Origin: Anaerolineae bacterium
GTDB taxonomy: Bacteria; Chloroflexota; Anaerolineae; B4-G1; SLSP01
Length of the DNA stretch: 41,808 bases
Direction: 5' to 3'
Assembly (NCBI GenBank): GCA_025454475.1
Contig: JALOOJ010000009.1
Coordinates: 1-41,808, forward strand
Shown piece after piece: positions 8,372 through 18,018 of this stretch (the first letter of the stretch is position 1; the number at the start of each line of letters is the position of its first letter). The notes below the pieces were generated by a model. That model was not told the origin of the DNA. It made no database searches and worked only from the letters and a program-made list of their open reading frames with translations. Both the position numbers and the translations under genes were made by a program.

Positions 8372-11300
8372 TCACACAACGAACGCACCTTCGTTGAACC
8401 CGCCCATCGGGTCCCACTGCGCCTTGATCGCGCGCATCAGATCCAGTCCATCCGGCGCATCGCCCCACACATCCACGCCAAGCTGCGCCGCGCCCAGCAC
8501 CACGGCATATCCTCCCAAAGCCCGCGCCGCCGCTCGGACGCGCGTGAGGTCGAACCCACCACGCAGGTAAAGGTGCCCGTTGGGCGTATCTGCCAACATA
8601 CACGCCCGCCCGAGCTCGGGTAGGATCGCCCGCGCAGCGGTGGTGAAGTCCTTTGGCGCGACGCCAACGCGCATAAGCAGATCTTCGGGCCCGAAAAAGC
8701 CCGCCCCCACCCACCTCGCCCACAGTGCGTTGCCGTCGGTCGATATCATGTCCGGCTCCGGCGCTCCAGCCCGTTGCAGTATCGCCCTCACGCCGGCCAG
8801 CTCCGCCTCGACGTCCTCCGGCAGACCTTCAGCCGTGTACCATAGGCTGAGCCCATCGCGGGCATCCGGCTTCTGACCCACCAGGACCGCCGAGGCCACC
8901 AGAGCAGCCTCTGAGAGCATTCCAGCCCACCGCAGCCCCTCAACCCACGACGGGACCACCACAGACAGGGTCTGCGACTGCCTGGGCCGCGCCATCAGCT
9001 TGAACGTCACATCCGTGAGCATCCCCAGTGATCCATGAGACCCGACGAAGAGTTTCACCAGATCATAGCCGGCCACGTTCTTCATCACCGGGCGGCCCAC
9101 GTAGAGCGCACGTCCATCAGGTAGCACAACGTGGAGCGCCTGGACGAGATCGCGAATCCCCCCGTAACGCATCCGAAGCGGCGCATTAAGGGCGGTGGAC
9201 ACGATCCCGCCGATTGTCGCCTCGGGCCACGGGGAGACGAGCGGCACCCACATGCCATCGGGCGCCAGCGCAGCTTGCAGATCCGCAAGCCGCGTACCGG
9301 CGCCCACTGTCACATACAGATCGTCGCGCGCGTATGTCCGGATACCCGCGAGCGCCGCCGAGCTCAGCACGACGCCATCCACGGGCAAGTCGAGCGACTT
9401 CGCGCCACTTCCACGGACGCGAATCCGTCGTCCCGCCGCGCTCAGTCCGCATATCGCGGCGGATACCTCCTCAGCGCTCGCAGGCGTCACAACGTGCGAG
9501 GTCACGTCGAGCGGATGCGCCTCATCAATGAGCGTGCATGCACCGTAGGTCTGCCCTTTGGGAAACACCTTATCCGGGTTGAGCTGCTGAGTCGGGTCGA
9601 AGAGCGCCTTGATCTCGTGCATCGCGGCGAGCTCCTCCTCGCCATACATCAGCGCCATAAATTCCTGCTTCTCGATACCGACGCCGTGCTCGCCCGTGAT
9701 CGTCCCCCCGAGCGACACGAAGAGGGCCGCCATGCGGCGCCCGCCCTCGTGCAGCCGCGCCAGAAACTCCGCATCGTTCGGGTCCTGTACCAATACCATG
9801 GGATGCAGATTGCCGTCACCCGCGTGGACCAGGAACACGACCGGCAGATCGAGGTCATCGCAGATCTTGATCACCTCGCGCAGCGTCTCACCCAGCTTGC
9901 TGCGCGGCACCGACCCATCCACGGTGTAGTGGTCGAGAGCGACGCGGGCCAGGGCGCCCGCTGCGCTCTTCCGCGCGTACCAGATCTGCGTGCGCTCCGC
10001 CTCGGACTTGGCCACGCGGAGCTCCACCGCGCGGTGCGCACTCAGTACGGCGACGACCTCATCGATCTGAGCGCCCAGGCTCTCGGGATACCCGTCCATA
10101 TCGATGATCAGCACGGCCCCCGCCTCGACGGGCAGTCCCGGATGCGTGTAGTCCTCGACGAGGCGCATCATCTTCTGGCACATCATCTCCATCGTCGCGG
10201 GCACCAGCCCTGCGGCGATGACTGCCGACACCGCCTCCCCGGCTTGCTCGACCGAGTCAAAGGCCGCCAGGAGCGTCTTCGTCGCGGGTGGGTTCCGCAC
10301 CAGCCGCACTTCCGCCTCGGTAACTACGCCCAGGGTTCCCTCGGCCCCGGTGAACAATCCCACGAGGTCCAGCCCAGGTGCGTCCAGCGCGCGCCCACCC
10401 AGCTTCACCCGCCGTCCATCGGCAAGCACGACCTCCAGCCCCGTGACATAGTTGGTCATAACGCCGTATTTGAAACAGTGTGGCCCACCGGCATTCGCGC
10501 CGATGTTGCCACCGATCGTAGCGGCGCGTCCGCTCGCCGGATCTGGCGGGAAGTAGAGGCCCTCCCCCTTCACGATCTCATCAAGCGTCAGGTTGACGAT
10601 GCCAGGCTGCACCACCGCGCTCCGCCCTGTCACGTCCAGGTCGAGGAGCTGCTTCATATGCGAGAACTGCAGCAGGAGCCCGCCACGCAGCGCCACCGCT
10701 CCGCCGGCCAGCCCCGTTCCGGCACCGCGTGCCACCACGGGCACGCCGTGCTCGGCGCCCCAGCTCACCACGGACTGCACATCCAGGGTGGTATAGGGGA
10801 AAGCGACACCGATCGGCACGCCCTGGTCGAGCCCCCCATCGCCAAGGTAGGTCAGAAGCTCAACCGGATCATCGACGATCTGCCCAGGCTGCAGCACCGC
10901 CTTCAGCGAGGAAAGCTGCGCCCCATCGCGACGCGCACGCGCCAGGCGCTTTGCCTGCCACCCGAGCCATCGCTCGGGCAGCTTCGGTGCCGGCAGCAGC
11001 GGCTTGGGGTGCCGCACCGGCGCATCCAGCCGCGCCACCCGCTCCCGCCGCGGACTCCAGGTGTTCCGACGCCCGGCGACTCGCCCGCTCTGCGGCTGCG
11101 CCGCCGGCTTCAGAGCGCTCGGCGTCTGTGCCGCCCCGCCCTGTCGCTCCTCAGCCAGATAGGCCAGATCGAGCATCTCGGCGATATGCAGCACCTTGGC
11201 GTTGAGCCGCCAGCGCCGCACGCCGGCGACGAGCTGCATATGGCAGCCCGTGTTGCTGGTCACGATGATGTCAGCGCCGGTCGCGGCGATCTCCGCCATC

Positions 11301-12454
11301 TTCGCGTCCAACACCGCGTTTGCTGTCTCACTCTGAACGATATTGTAGATTCCGGCGCTGCCGCAACAGCGATCCGGGTGCTTGAGCTCGATCAGCGTCA
11401 GCCCGTCGATGCCACGCAACAGCTCCCGCGGCTGATCGATCACGCCCTGTCCGTGGCGAAGGTGGCACGAGTCGGAATAGGTTGCGCGGACCCGGAGCGT
11501 CCCTCGCGGCGGCTTGTGCAGATGCGGGTAGGCAAACTCGCTGAAGTCCTGCACCTTCGCTGCAAACGCGGTCGCGCGCTCAGCGTACTCGGGATCATCG
11601 CGTAGGAGGTCCGGATACTCCTTAAGCGTTGCACCGCAGCCGCCGGCGTTGTTCACGACGACGTCGTAGGGCGCGAAGGCTTCGATGTTCCGCCGCGCCA
11701 GGTCCTTTGCCAGCGACTCAGCGCCTGTGTGCCACTGTGCAGCGCCACAGCACGTCTGCGCCTGGGGGAAGTGCACCTCGTAGCCGTTCCGCTGCAGCAC
11801 GCGGATCGTCGCGGCGTTGACGCCCGCCAGGAACGCCTCCTGGATACACCCGTAGAAGAAGGCCACGGTGCCGCGCCGCTCCCCGATCGCGGGTGCAGGC
11901 TTGCTCGTGTCCGTGAAACGCGTCGTGATGGGCGGCAGGATACCCTCCATCGCGTTGAGCGGCTTGGGCAGCACGTTCACCGTGCGCACCAGCGTCTGCA
12001 AGCCTAGCGCCTGGTACAGCGCCATCAGCCGCGCCAGCAACTTCATCTGGCCCACGTGCGGCATGAGCTGGGCCATCCCCGCCCAGCGTGCTAACCGTTC
12101 GCCGATGCCGGGACTACGCAGGTCCTCCAGCGCAATCCGCGCACCCTCAATCAGCTTGCCGTACTGGACGCCGGAGGGGCACGCCGTCTCGCAGGCGCGG
12201 CACTCCAGGCACAACGTGATATGCTCCGCGAAGGTCGTGAGGAATGCTTGCTGGTCGATCTTACCATTCACCGCAGCGCGCATCAGCGCGATCCGCCCGC
12301 GCGGCGCGTCCATCTCCGTGCCGAACACGGCGTACGTTGGGCACGCTTCCAGGCATAACCCGCAGTGCACGCACTGCTCCAACAGATCATGGTACTCCTC
12401 GGTCATCATCTTGGGGATATCCGGCACGTTCACCGTAGCCGTAAACGTACGCAT
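8372..12454 (-). CDS. Triple-fusion glycolate/D-lactate oxidase: GlcF-GlcD-GlcE in one chain
   Basis: About 1360 residues combining three normally separate subunits. Residues 29-39 and 83-93 are two CxxCxxCxxxCP clusters binding [4Fe-4S], followed by two cysteine-rich CCG domains (QTCCGA, DRCCGSAG, with NNAGGCG and SNTGCH), to about residue 440: this is GlcF. A basic, proline-rich linker follows. From about 530 to 985 comes a GlcD-like FAD oxidase (GAGTGLAGGAV, GGNIGANAGGPHCFKYG, GDGNLHP, GEHGVGIEK). From about 995 a GlcE-like second FAD-binding half runs to the end (GIVSTALNAP, MKNVAGYDL). Such complexes oxidise glycolate or D-lactate and pass electrons to quinone. The start is the ATG at 12454 or a TTG directly before it at 12457; GGAGG upstream suits either. 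It is first in the operon. Confidence 0.92.
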   Translation of the reverse strand: MRTFTATVNVPDIPKMMTEEYHDLLEQCVHCGLCLEACPTYAVFGTEMDAPRGRIALMRAAVNGKIDQQAFLTTFAEHITLCLECRACETACPSGVQYGKLIEGARIALEDLRSPGIGERLARWAGMAQLMPHVGQMKLLARLMALYQALGLQTLVRTVNVLPKPLNAMEGILPPITTRFTDTSKPAPAIGERRGTVAFFYGCIQEAFLAGVNAATIRVLQRNGYEVHFPQAQTCCGAAQWHTGAESLAKDLARRNIEAFAPYDVVVNNAGGCGATLKEYPDLLRDDPEYAERATAFAAKVQDFSEFAYPHLHKPPRGTLRVRATYSDSCHLRHGQGVIDQPRELLRGIDGLTLIELKHPDRCCGSAGIYNIVQSETANAVLDAKMAEIAATGADIIVTSNTGCHMQLVAGVRRWRLNAKVLHIAEMLDLAYLAEERQGGAAQTPSALKPAAQPQSGRVAGRRNTWSPRRERVARLDAPVRHPKPLLPAPKLPERWLGWQAKRLARARRDGAQLSSLKAVLQPGQIVDDPVELLTYLGDGGLDQGVPIGVAFPYTTLDVQSVVSWGAEHGVPVVARGAGTGLAGGAVALRGGLLLQFSHMKQLLDLDVTGRSAVVQPGIVNLTLDEIVKGEGLYFPPDPASGRAATIGGNIGANAGGPHCFKYGVMTNYVTGLEVVLADGRRVKLGGRALDAPGLDLVGLFTGAEGTLGVVTEAEVRLVRNPPATKTLLAAFDSVEQAGEAVSAVIAAGLVPATMEMMCQKMMRLVEDYTHPGLPVEAGAVLIIDMDGYPESLGAQIDEVVAVLSAHRAVELRVAKSEAERTQIWYARKSAAGALARVALDHYTVDGSVPRSKLGETLREVIKICDDLDLPVVFLVHAGDGNLHPMVLVQDPNDAEFLARLHEGGRRMAALFVSLGGTITGEHGVGIEKQEFMALMYGEEELAAMHEIKALFDPTQQLNPDKVFPKGQTYGACTLIDEAHPLDVTSHVVTPASAEEVSAAICGLSAAGRRIRVRGSGAKSLDLPVDGVVLSSAALAGIRTYARDDLYVTVGAGTRLADLQAALAPDGMWVPLVSPWPEATIGGIVSTALNAPLRMRYGGIRDLVQALHVVLPDGRALYVGRPVMKNVAGYDLVKLFVGSHGSLGMLTDVTFKLMARPRQSQTLSVVVPSWVEGLRWAGMLSEAALVASAVLVGQKPDARDGLSLWYTAEGLPEDVEAELAGVRAILQRAGAPEPDMISTDGNALWARWVGAGFFGPEDLLMRVGVAPKDFTTAARAILPELGRACMLADTPNGHLYLRGGFDLTRVRAAARALGGYAVVLGAAQLGVDVWGDAPDGLDLMRAIKAQWDPMGGFNEGAFVV

Positions 12455-12489
12455 CAACGTCAGGCCTCCACGCTATAGATTCGGGCAGG

Positions 12490-12495
12490 ATTGTA
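12490..12495 (-). promoter_or_regulatory. Possible -10 box for the GlcFDE operon
   Basis: TACAAT on the minus strand, about 36 nt before the start codon, preceded by GG in ATGGTACAAT. No convincing -35 is seen at 16-18 bp, so support is weak. Confidence 0.35.
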
Positions 12496-12538
12496 CCATC
12501 GGGAGGGCTTGAGCGCCATCCAGATGTCCAACGCCAAC

Positions 12539-12566
12539 TTGCCCTCTCCCCTTCCTATCGTATCAT
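12539..12566 (+). promoter_or_regulatory. Promoter for the ATP-grasp gene
   Basis: TTGCCC at 12539-12544, a 16-bp spacer and TATCAT at 12561-12566. Transcription would start near 12573, 30 nt before the GTG start. Confidence 0.45.
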
Positions 12567-12602
12567 TGACCTGTTGCGCCCATCCCACTGACAGGACATG
12601 CC

Positions 12603-13631
12603 GTGCGGTTTACGAAACTTGCCATAGACCCCGACGCCACCCTCCCAACAAGCGTGGGTATCGCCTACAGCGATGTCCACCGCGAGGATTTCCCCACTGA
12701 GCAAGAGTACATCACCGAGAAGGACGCCGAGATGGATGCGGCGCGCATCGGCGACACCCTCGCATCGCTGGGCGTCGCCGTGCAACTCCATCCAGGCAAC
12801 GCCGAGCTGCCCGAACGGCTGCGGCGCGACGCCCCAGGAGTTGTGCTCAACCTCGTCGACTCAGTGAAAGGCGAAGAGAGCCTGGCCTCGGCGATTCCTG
12901 GCGTACTGGAACTGCTAGGAATACCCTACACTGGCGCGGGGATACTGGGACTCTCGTTGGACACAAACAAGTTCGTAATCAAGAAGCTGCTCCAGGAGCA
13001 CGGCGTGCCCGTGCCTTACTTCCAGCTCTTCAGCACCCCTGAGGACCGCCTGGACCCGCTGCTCCGCTTCCCGCTGATCTCGAAGCTCAACGCGATCCAT
13101 GGCTCGGTGGAGATCACCGACGATGCCGTCTCGGAGAACGTCAAGCACCTGCGTCGCCGGCTGCGCTACCTCATCGGCACCTACAGACAGCCGGTGCTCG
13201 TGGAGGAATTCATTAGTGGGCGTGAGATCACTGCCATCGTGCTGCAGGACCGTAGAAAACGCGTCTTCCTCGCCGAGAAGGTGTTCAACAAGCCCAAGAG
13301 CCGCTATGTCTACCTTACCTTCGCGGACCAATGGCTCACCGAAGGGAGGAGCGTCTTCCGGTACAGACGCTGCAGCGACTCCGTGCTCAAGAAGTACGTA
13401 CGCAAGGCCTTCTCCGTGGCCAAGATGGTCGACTACGGCAAGTTCGATATCCGCGTCGACCACTCAGGGCGCTATCACTTCATCGACTCGAACTGCAACC
13501 CCGCCTTCGGCCCAGTCGAACATGACGTCGCACTCTCGGTCATCCTCGATATGTACGGCATCCCGTTCGAGGACATCCTGCGCCGGCTCCTCCTGAACGC
13601 AGTCGGTGCCCCCCCGCCCACAGTCGCCTGA
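12603..13631 (+). CDS. D-alanine-D-alanine ligase-like ATP-grasp protein
   Basis: A 342-residue ATP-grasp ligase. Recognisable parts are the N-terminal Rossmann-like half with VLNLVDSVKGEES and GIPYTGAG, then the ATP-grasp half with VLVEEFISGREIT (adenine-binding hinge) and FDIRVD...FIDSNCNPAFGP (metal-binding Asp and Asn residues near the end). True Ddl enzymes usually end this block as E-x-N-T-x-P-G. Here it is D-S-N-C-N-P, which suggests a relative that joins other amino-acid or peptide substrates rather than the cell-wall enzyme. The GTG start is preceded by AGGA at 7 nt. It diverges from the GlcFDE operon and is followed by tatA. Confidence 0.85.
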   Translation: MRFTKLAIDPDATLPTSVGIAYSDVHREDFPTEQEYITEKDAEMDAARIGDTLASLGVAVQLHPGNAELPERLRRDAPGVVLNLVDSVKGEESLASAIPGVLELLGIPYTGAGILGLSLDTNKFVIKKLLQEHGVPVPYFQLFSTPEDRLDPLLRFPLISKLNAIHGSVEITDDAVSENVKHLRRRLRYLIGTYRQPVLVEEFISGREITAIVLQDRRKRVFLAEKVFNKPKSRYVYLTFADQWLTEGRSVFRYRRCSDSVLKKYVRKAFSVAKMVDYGKFDIRVDHSGRYHFIDSNCNPAFGPVEHDVALSVILDMYGIPFEDILRRLLLNAVGAPPPTVA

Positions 13632-13777
13632 CGATCTCCGGGCCGCGACATGCGGGCAAGCGTCCTGGCCCGAGCGCTCGGTCCCACATGGCCCGTCCCC
13701 GCCGACCGCTTGCCTTTCCAGCAATCCCCGCTACACTCGGCACACCTGACGGAAGCCCGTTTGAGGAGGAGACTGCT

Positions 13778-13972
13778 ATGCTGTTTCGCAACCTGGGTGT
13801 CCCCGAGCTGATTCTGATCCTGGTGATCGCCATACTGATCTTCGGTCCCGGTCGCATCGGCAAGATCGGCGCCGAGCTGGGCAGAGGCATTCGCGGGTTC
13901 AAGGAAGGCGTCGCGACTGACGAAGACAAGAAGGGCGAGGGCGACGAGGAATCTGAAGCCAAGCCTGAGTAA
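13778..13972 (+). CDS. tatA: Twin-arginine translocase subunit TatA/TatE
   Basis: A 64-residue protein with the TatA layout: a short N-terminus, one hydrophobic helix (about residues 8-22), the hinge FGPGRIG, an amphipathic helix (KIGAELGRGIRGFKEG) and an acidic, charged tail. TatA oligomers form the pore that exports folded proteins carrying twin-arginine signals. I start at the ATG at 13778, because GAGGAGGA lies 7-8 nt upstream and the TatA helix begins there; the longer frame before it has no family similarity. No tatB or tatC is nearby. The 225 nt after it hold a few weak stem-loops (for example around 14005-14018) but nothing I can name. Confidence 0.93.
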   Translation: MLFRNLGVPELILILVIAILIFGPGRIGKIGAELGRGIRGFKEGVATDEDKKGEGDEESEAKPE

Positions 13973-14197
13973 TCCGCTGCGCAGAGGATTATGACCGCAG
14001 AAACCCCGTGAGCACGGGTGGGACGCTCCGGGGTCCGGCATCACGCCAAATGGGCGGTGACGACGCACCCCCTCGTCGACAGTTGGTTCCGTCCGCATCT
14101 CTATGGGCCCAAACGGACGAGGCAGCGAATCTGGGCTTGGCAATCGGGCCCGTGACGAGGGCGTGTTGCGCTGGTTGTCGCTAGAGAGAGCGCCTAG

Positions 14198-14482
14198 ATG
14201 ATCATCGTTGCCTGCACCATCCACCTCTATCTGCCCGGCGTTGCCTCCCTCAAAGAGAAGCGCGCGTCGCTCAAGCCGCTGCTCAACCAGCTCCGCCGGA
14301 AGTTCGAGATCGCGGCTGCCGAAGTCGATCACCACGATGTGTGGCGGTCGTCTGACGTTGCCCTTGTGACCGTCACCACGGAGGCGAGCCACGCCTACAC
14401 GGTCCTGGAGAATGCCGTCCATTGGATAGAGGACACCTGGCCTCAGGTCGAGGTCACCGGCTGGGAAACGGAGTTGCGCTAG
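14198..14482 (+). CDS. DUF503 family protein (YlxP-like)
   Basis: A 94-residue small protein with the DUF503 pattern: an initial beta strand, then LPGVASLKEKRASLKPLLNQ, then a short beta-alpha-beta unit ending in a Trp- and Glu-rich tail. YlxP relatives sit in translation or ribosome-maturation operons in Firmicutes, and some have been linked to ribosome-binding-factor function, but the biochemical role is unknown. Here it heads the operon, 7 nt before dnaG. The ATG is preceded by a weak AGAGAG element. Confidence 0.85.
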   Translation: MIIVACTIHLYLPGVASLKEKRASLKPLLNQLRRKFEIAAAEVDHHDVWRSSDVALVTVTTEASHAYTVLENAVHWIEDTWPQVEVTGWETELR

Positions 14483-14489
14483 ATCCCGT

Positions 14490-16352
14490 ATGAGCGTCAT
14501 CGATCAGGTCAAGGAGCGGCTGGACATCACCGAGCTCGTCGGGCGACACGTGCGCCTACAAAAGTCGGGCCGCTACCTCAAGGGACTGTGCCCGTTCCAC
14601 ACGGAGAAGACGCCCTCGTTCTACGTCTTCCCGGACGATCAGCGGTGGCACTGTTTCGGCTGCCAGCGCGGCGGCGACATTTTCAACTTCGTGATGGAGA
14701 TGAACGGGTACGACTTCCGCACCGCCCTTGAGGAGCTTGCCCGCCAGGCGAACGTGACGCTGCGCGAGCAGTCGCCTCAGGAGGCCCAGACCGAGAGCGA
14801 AGCCGAGCGGCTGCGAGCCCTCCTCACCGCAGCAGTGACCTATTACCACACGCTGCTCATGACCGCGCCTCAGGCCGCCCACGCCCGTGCTTACCTGCGC
14901 GACCGCGGATTCACCAAGTCCACGGTCGAGACCTTCCAGTTGGGCTATAGCATGGATGCCTGGGATGCCGGGCGGACCCATCTGATCGGCCAGGGGTACA
15001 CCGTCGAGGAGCAGGTCAAGGCCGGGATGCTCATCGAGCGTGACGACGGCAGCACCTACGACCGCTTCCGGGACCGCATCATGATCCCGATCCACGATCG
15101 GCGGGGGCGCCCGATCGCTTTCGGTGGACGCGTGCTACAGTCCGACCAGCAGCCCAAGTACCTAAACTCGCCCCAGACGATCCTCTTCGACAAGGGCCAG
15201 GTGCTTTTTGGCTACCACCTCGCCAGCCGCGCCATCAGGGATCAGGACGCTGCGGTCATCGTCGAAGGCTATATGGATGTGATGATCCCACACCAGGCCG
15301 GATTCCGAAACGTGGTCGCGCCGATGGGCACCGCGCTCAGTGAGGCGCACCTCGCCCAGTTGCAGCGACTGACCCACCACTACATCCTCGCGCTCGACCC
15401 GGACGCCGCGGGCGTCCACGGGACGCTGCAGGGCCTGGAGACGGCACGGCAGACCCTCGATCGAAGCTGGGAGGCGGTGTTTGATCCGCGTGGCCTGGTA
15501 GGCTATGAAGGTCGGCTCAAGGCCGATATCCGCGTGATGACGTTGCCTGCGGGGCTCGACCCCGATGAACTCGTGCTACAGGACCCGGCGCGTTGGGAGG
15601 CGCTTGTCGCGGCATCGCAACCTGTGGTGCGCTTCTACTTCAACCACATGTTGGCCCAGGAGAAGCCCGACGAGCCCAAGGCTAAGTCACGGATCATTGA
15701 TGCGATGCTGCCGCTGCTAAACGACATTGGAGACAGCATCGAGCGTGAAGCCTACACACAGGAGATTGCTCAGCGCCTTGGCGTTGATGCGCGAGGGCTC
15801 CTTGACCGGCTGCGGGCGATGGATCGTGCCGAGGCTGTGAAGACACAGGTCGCTGTGCGGGGCACCACGCCGGCGCGGACACCCACCGACCTTGAGGCGC
15901 ACGTGCTCTCGCTGCTGATACGCATGCCCGACCTCAAGTCGAGGGTTGACGCGCTGCTAACTCAGATGGACCTGGAACCCCTCGGCGAAGACGACTTCCC
16001 ACCCGAGTATCGCCTCATCTGGGTCGTCTGGGCTCATCAGGCTGAACACCCCAATCTTGAACTTGCTGATTCGCTGCCATCGGATATGCTAGAGCTTGTT
16101 GAGGCGTGGCATACACAGGCCCTGCCTGACATGACACCGGCACAGTGGGAACGTGACATCGCGCGTACGGTGCTGCGGATGCGGGATCGTCTGCTGCGGC
16201 AGGAGTTGCAGCGAGCCAACGGCAACCTCGGCGCGGCAAAACTCGACAACGAGCTGGAGGTCGTGGCCGGCGAGAAGCAGACGGTGATGCGCATTTCGGA
16301 TGCGCTGCGCAAGGTGCAGTCTGCGCTAGCGCGGCGTTCGGCTCTGGGCTAA
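14490..16352 (+). CDS. dnaG: DNA primase
   Basis: A 620-residue DnaG. The CHC2 zinc finger is complete (C34, H37, C55, C58), followed by the DnaG N-terminal core ([23 protein letters not shown]) and the TOPRIM domain with EGYMD near residue 258 and DPDAAG near residue 302. The C-terminal region is the DnaB-interacting helical part. It makes the RNA primers for both strands at the replication fork. A stretch of about 25 residues after the DPD motif contains [16 protein letters not shown], a lineage-specific insertion in the TOPRIM fold. Adjacent dnaG and rpoD genes recall the classical macromolecular-synthesis operon, with DUF503 in place of the usual rpsU. Confidence 0.97.
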   Translation: MSVIDQVKERLDITELVGRHVRLQKSGRYLKGLCPFHTEKTPSFYVFPDDQRWHCFGCQRGGDIFNFVMEMNGYDFRTALEELARQANVTLREQSPQEAQTESEAERLRALLTAAVTYYHTLLMTAPQAAHARAYLRDRGFTKSTVETFQLGYSMDAWDAGRTHLIGQGYTVEEQVKAGMLIERDDGSTYDRFRDRIMIPIHDRRGRPIAFGGRVLQSDQQPKYLNSPQTILFDKGQVLFGYHLASRAIRDQDAAVIVEGYMDVMIPHQAGFRNVVAPMGTALSEAHLAQLQRLTHHYILALDPDAAGVHGTLQGLETARQTLDRSWEAVFDPRGLVGYEGRLKADIRVMTLPAGLDPDELVLQDPARWEALVAASQPVVRFYFNHMLAQEKPDEPKAKSRIIDAMLPLLNDIGDSIEREAYTQEIAQRLGVDARGLLDRLRAMDRAEAVKTQVAVRGTTPARTPTDLEAHVLSLLIRMPDLKSRVDALLTQMDLEPLGEDDFPPEYRLIWVVWAHQAEHPNLELADSLPSDMLELVEAWHTQALPDMTPAQWERDIARTVLRMRDRLLRQELQRANGNLGAAKLDNELEVVAGEKQTVMRISDALRKVQSALARRSALG

Positions 16353-16360
16353 GGAGAGGT

Positions 16361-17977
16361 ATGGCGAGACCGAAGATTACTGCACCCGGCTCGGGACCCG
16401 CAGACGACGAGCTGTGGAACGGAGACGAGGGCGAGATCTCCGACGATCTGGAAGATGAAGGTGTCGACATCGAGGAGACCGAGGAGGAGATCGAGCCGGT
16501 CGGGCAGGGCAACGGTGATCTGCTTCCCGACCTAGAGTGGGATGATGAGCCTTCCGCCGATGACCTCAGCGAGATCGAGGTCCAGCTCATTGAGTCGGGC
16601 ACCGCTTCGGACATGGTCGATGACCCGGTGCGTATGTATCTGCGCGAGATTGGCCGGGTCGACCTTCTGGAGCCCTCGCAGGAGGTCTGGATCTGCATCA
16701 TCCGTGAAGCGGCCTCGCGGCTGGAGCAGATGGTGGCGACCATCAATATGCTTGACGCAGCCCCCGACGCGCTCGAGGCTCAGCTCCTCACCCTCTACAC
16801 GGACGCGCGAACGGCTTGGGGTGACGCAGCACGCCTGGCCGGACGCGCCAACCTGGAGGTGCCGGAGGCGTCCGACTTTCTGGCAGAGATCCAGGGACAG
16901 CAACAGGCCCTGATCTCGGACGTGCCGTCGCACCTCTACCGCTTGATGGGGCCTAACCAGTGGGGCGACGACCCACAGTGGCGCCCGATTGTGACCGAGA
17001 TGCTCACCGTAGCCACGTCGATGTACCTGATGCGTCCGGAGTTCGTGGCGTTCGTCCAGCAAAAGACCCTTACGAGCCCACGGTGGCCCACGGTGGCCCA
17101 CGTCCGCGAGTACCTGCCGGAGGCGGAGGACGTCTACGACTGGTGGAAGCATGTTGCCGTCGTCGCCGCTGAGGCACAGCAGATGCTCGTCCGAGCGAAC
17201 TTGCGGCTGGTGGTCAACATCGCCAAGCGCTACATTGGTCGCGGCGTCAACTTCCTCGACCTTATCCAAGAGGGCAATATTGGCCTACTGCGTGCGGTTG
17301 AGAAGTTCGACTACATGCGCGGCTACAAATTCTCTACGTACGCCACGTGGTGGATCCGCCAGGCAATTAGCCGCGCCATCGCGGACCAGGCGCGCACGAT
17401 CCGCATCCCCGTGCATATGGTTGAGACGATCAACCGGCTTATGCGCATCCAACGTCAGATGATGCAGACGCTGGGCCGTGAGCCCACGCTTGACGAGATC
17501 GCCCTGGAAATGGATGTGCTCGACGCAGTGGACGTGCGAGCCATCCGCGAGGCTCGAGCAGCCCACGTCCCGCTGAACGCCCCGTTGGAACGCCGGCTGC
17601 GGCGCGCAATGGCAAAGGTCCGGCGCATCATCAGCATCTCACAGGAGCCAATGTCGCTTGAGAGCCCCGTGGGCAACGAGGAGAACAGCGAGCTCTCAGA
17701 CTTCATTGAGGATGAGAACCTGCCCGGGCCGATGGATGCAACGTCGATGCACATGCTGCGTGAGCAGCTCCAGACGATTCTGGACGAGTTGGGCAAGCGC
17801 GAGCGCGAGGTCCTGGAAATGCGGTTCGGCTTGCGCGACGGGCGCCCCCACACGCTGGAAGAGGTCGGCCAGGCGTTCAACGTGACCCGCGAGCGCATCC
17901 GGCAGATCGAGTCCAAGGCTCTGCGCAAACTGCGCCATCCCGGGAGAAGCCGCAAGCTCCGCGATTTCCTGACATAG
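16361..17977 (+). CDS. rpoD: Primary RNA polymerase sigma factor (RpoD/SigA)
   Basis: A 538-residue sigma-70. After an acidic, low-complexity N-terminus (about 85 residues) comes region 1.2 ([12 protein letters not shown]). Then follows a helical insert of roughly 150 residues where most primary sigmas have a short link. Region 2 starts at about residue 275 ([27 protein letters not shown]-type block, [14 protein letters not shown]), followed by region 3 and a region 4 helix-turn-helix ([19 protein letters not shown]) at the C-terminus. It directs transcription of housekeeping genes. It follows dnaG by 8 nt with an AGGAG ribosome-binding site. The extended -10 elements seen elsewhere in the window would be its targets. 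Confidence 0.96.
   Translation: MARPKITAPGSGPADDELWNGDEGEISDDLEDEGVDIEETEEEIEPVGQGNGDLLPDLEWDDEPSADDLSEIEVQLIESGTASDMVDDPVRMYLREIGRVDLLEPSQEVWICIIREAASRLEQMVATINMLDAAPDALEAQLLTLYTDARTAWGDAARLAGRANLEVPEASDFLAEIQGQQQALISDVPSHLYRLMGPNQWGDDPQWRPIVTEMLTVATSMYLMRPEFVAFVQQKTLTSPRWPTVAHVREYLPEAEDVYDWWKHVAVVAAEAQQMLVRANLRLVVNIAKRYIGRGVNFLDLIQEGNIGLLRAVEKFDYMRGYKFSTYATWWIRQAISRAIADQARTIRIPVHMVETINRLMRIQRQMMQTLGREPTLDEIALEMDVLDAVDVRAIREARAAHVPLNAPLERRLRRAMAKVRRIISISQEPMSLESPVGNEENSELSDFIEDENLPGPMDATSMHMLREQLQTILDELGKREREVLEMRFGLRDGRPHTLEEVGQAFNVTRERIRQIESKALRKLRHPGRSRKLRDFLT
17081..17100 (+). repeat. Perfect 10-bp tandem duplication inside rpoD
   Basis: CGGTGGCCCA occurs twice back to back in the part of the gene encoding the non-conserved insert. 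Ten is not a multiple of three, yet the frame stays open through to the conserved regions, so any length change must have been compensated or the repeat is ancestral. Confidence 0.7.
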
Positions 17978-18018
17978 CGGCGGCCTGCCTGCGCAGACGG
18001 ATTCCTTGAAAGGACCCT

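Noticed and set aside
9131-11605. An 824-residue plus-strand open frame
   Set aside because: It lies wholly antisense to the GlcFDE fusion, has no recognisable domain and is Arg/His/Gln rich, as expected of a shadow frame in GC-rich DNA.
13973-14197. Possible structured RNA between tatA and the DUF503 gene
   Set aside because: Several weak stems and a repeated GGGCCC, but no arrangement matching a riboswitch or RNA family I know, and no promoter-terminator pair.
13475-14500. A 341-residue minus-strand open frame across the tatA region
   Set aside because: It covers tatA and the DUF503 gene on the opposite strand; both of those have clear family motifs and ribosome-binding sites, and this frame has neither.
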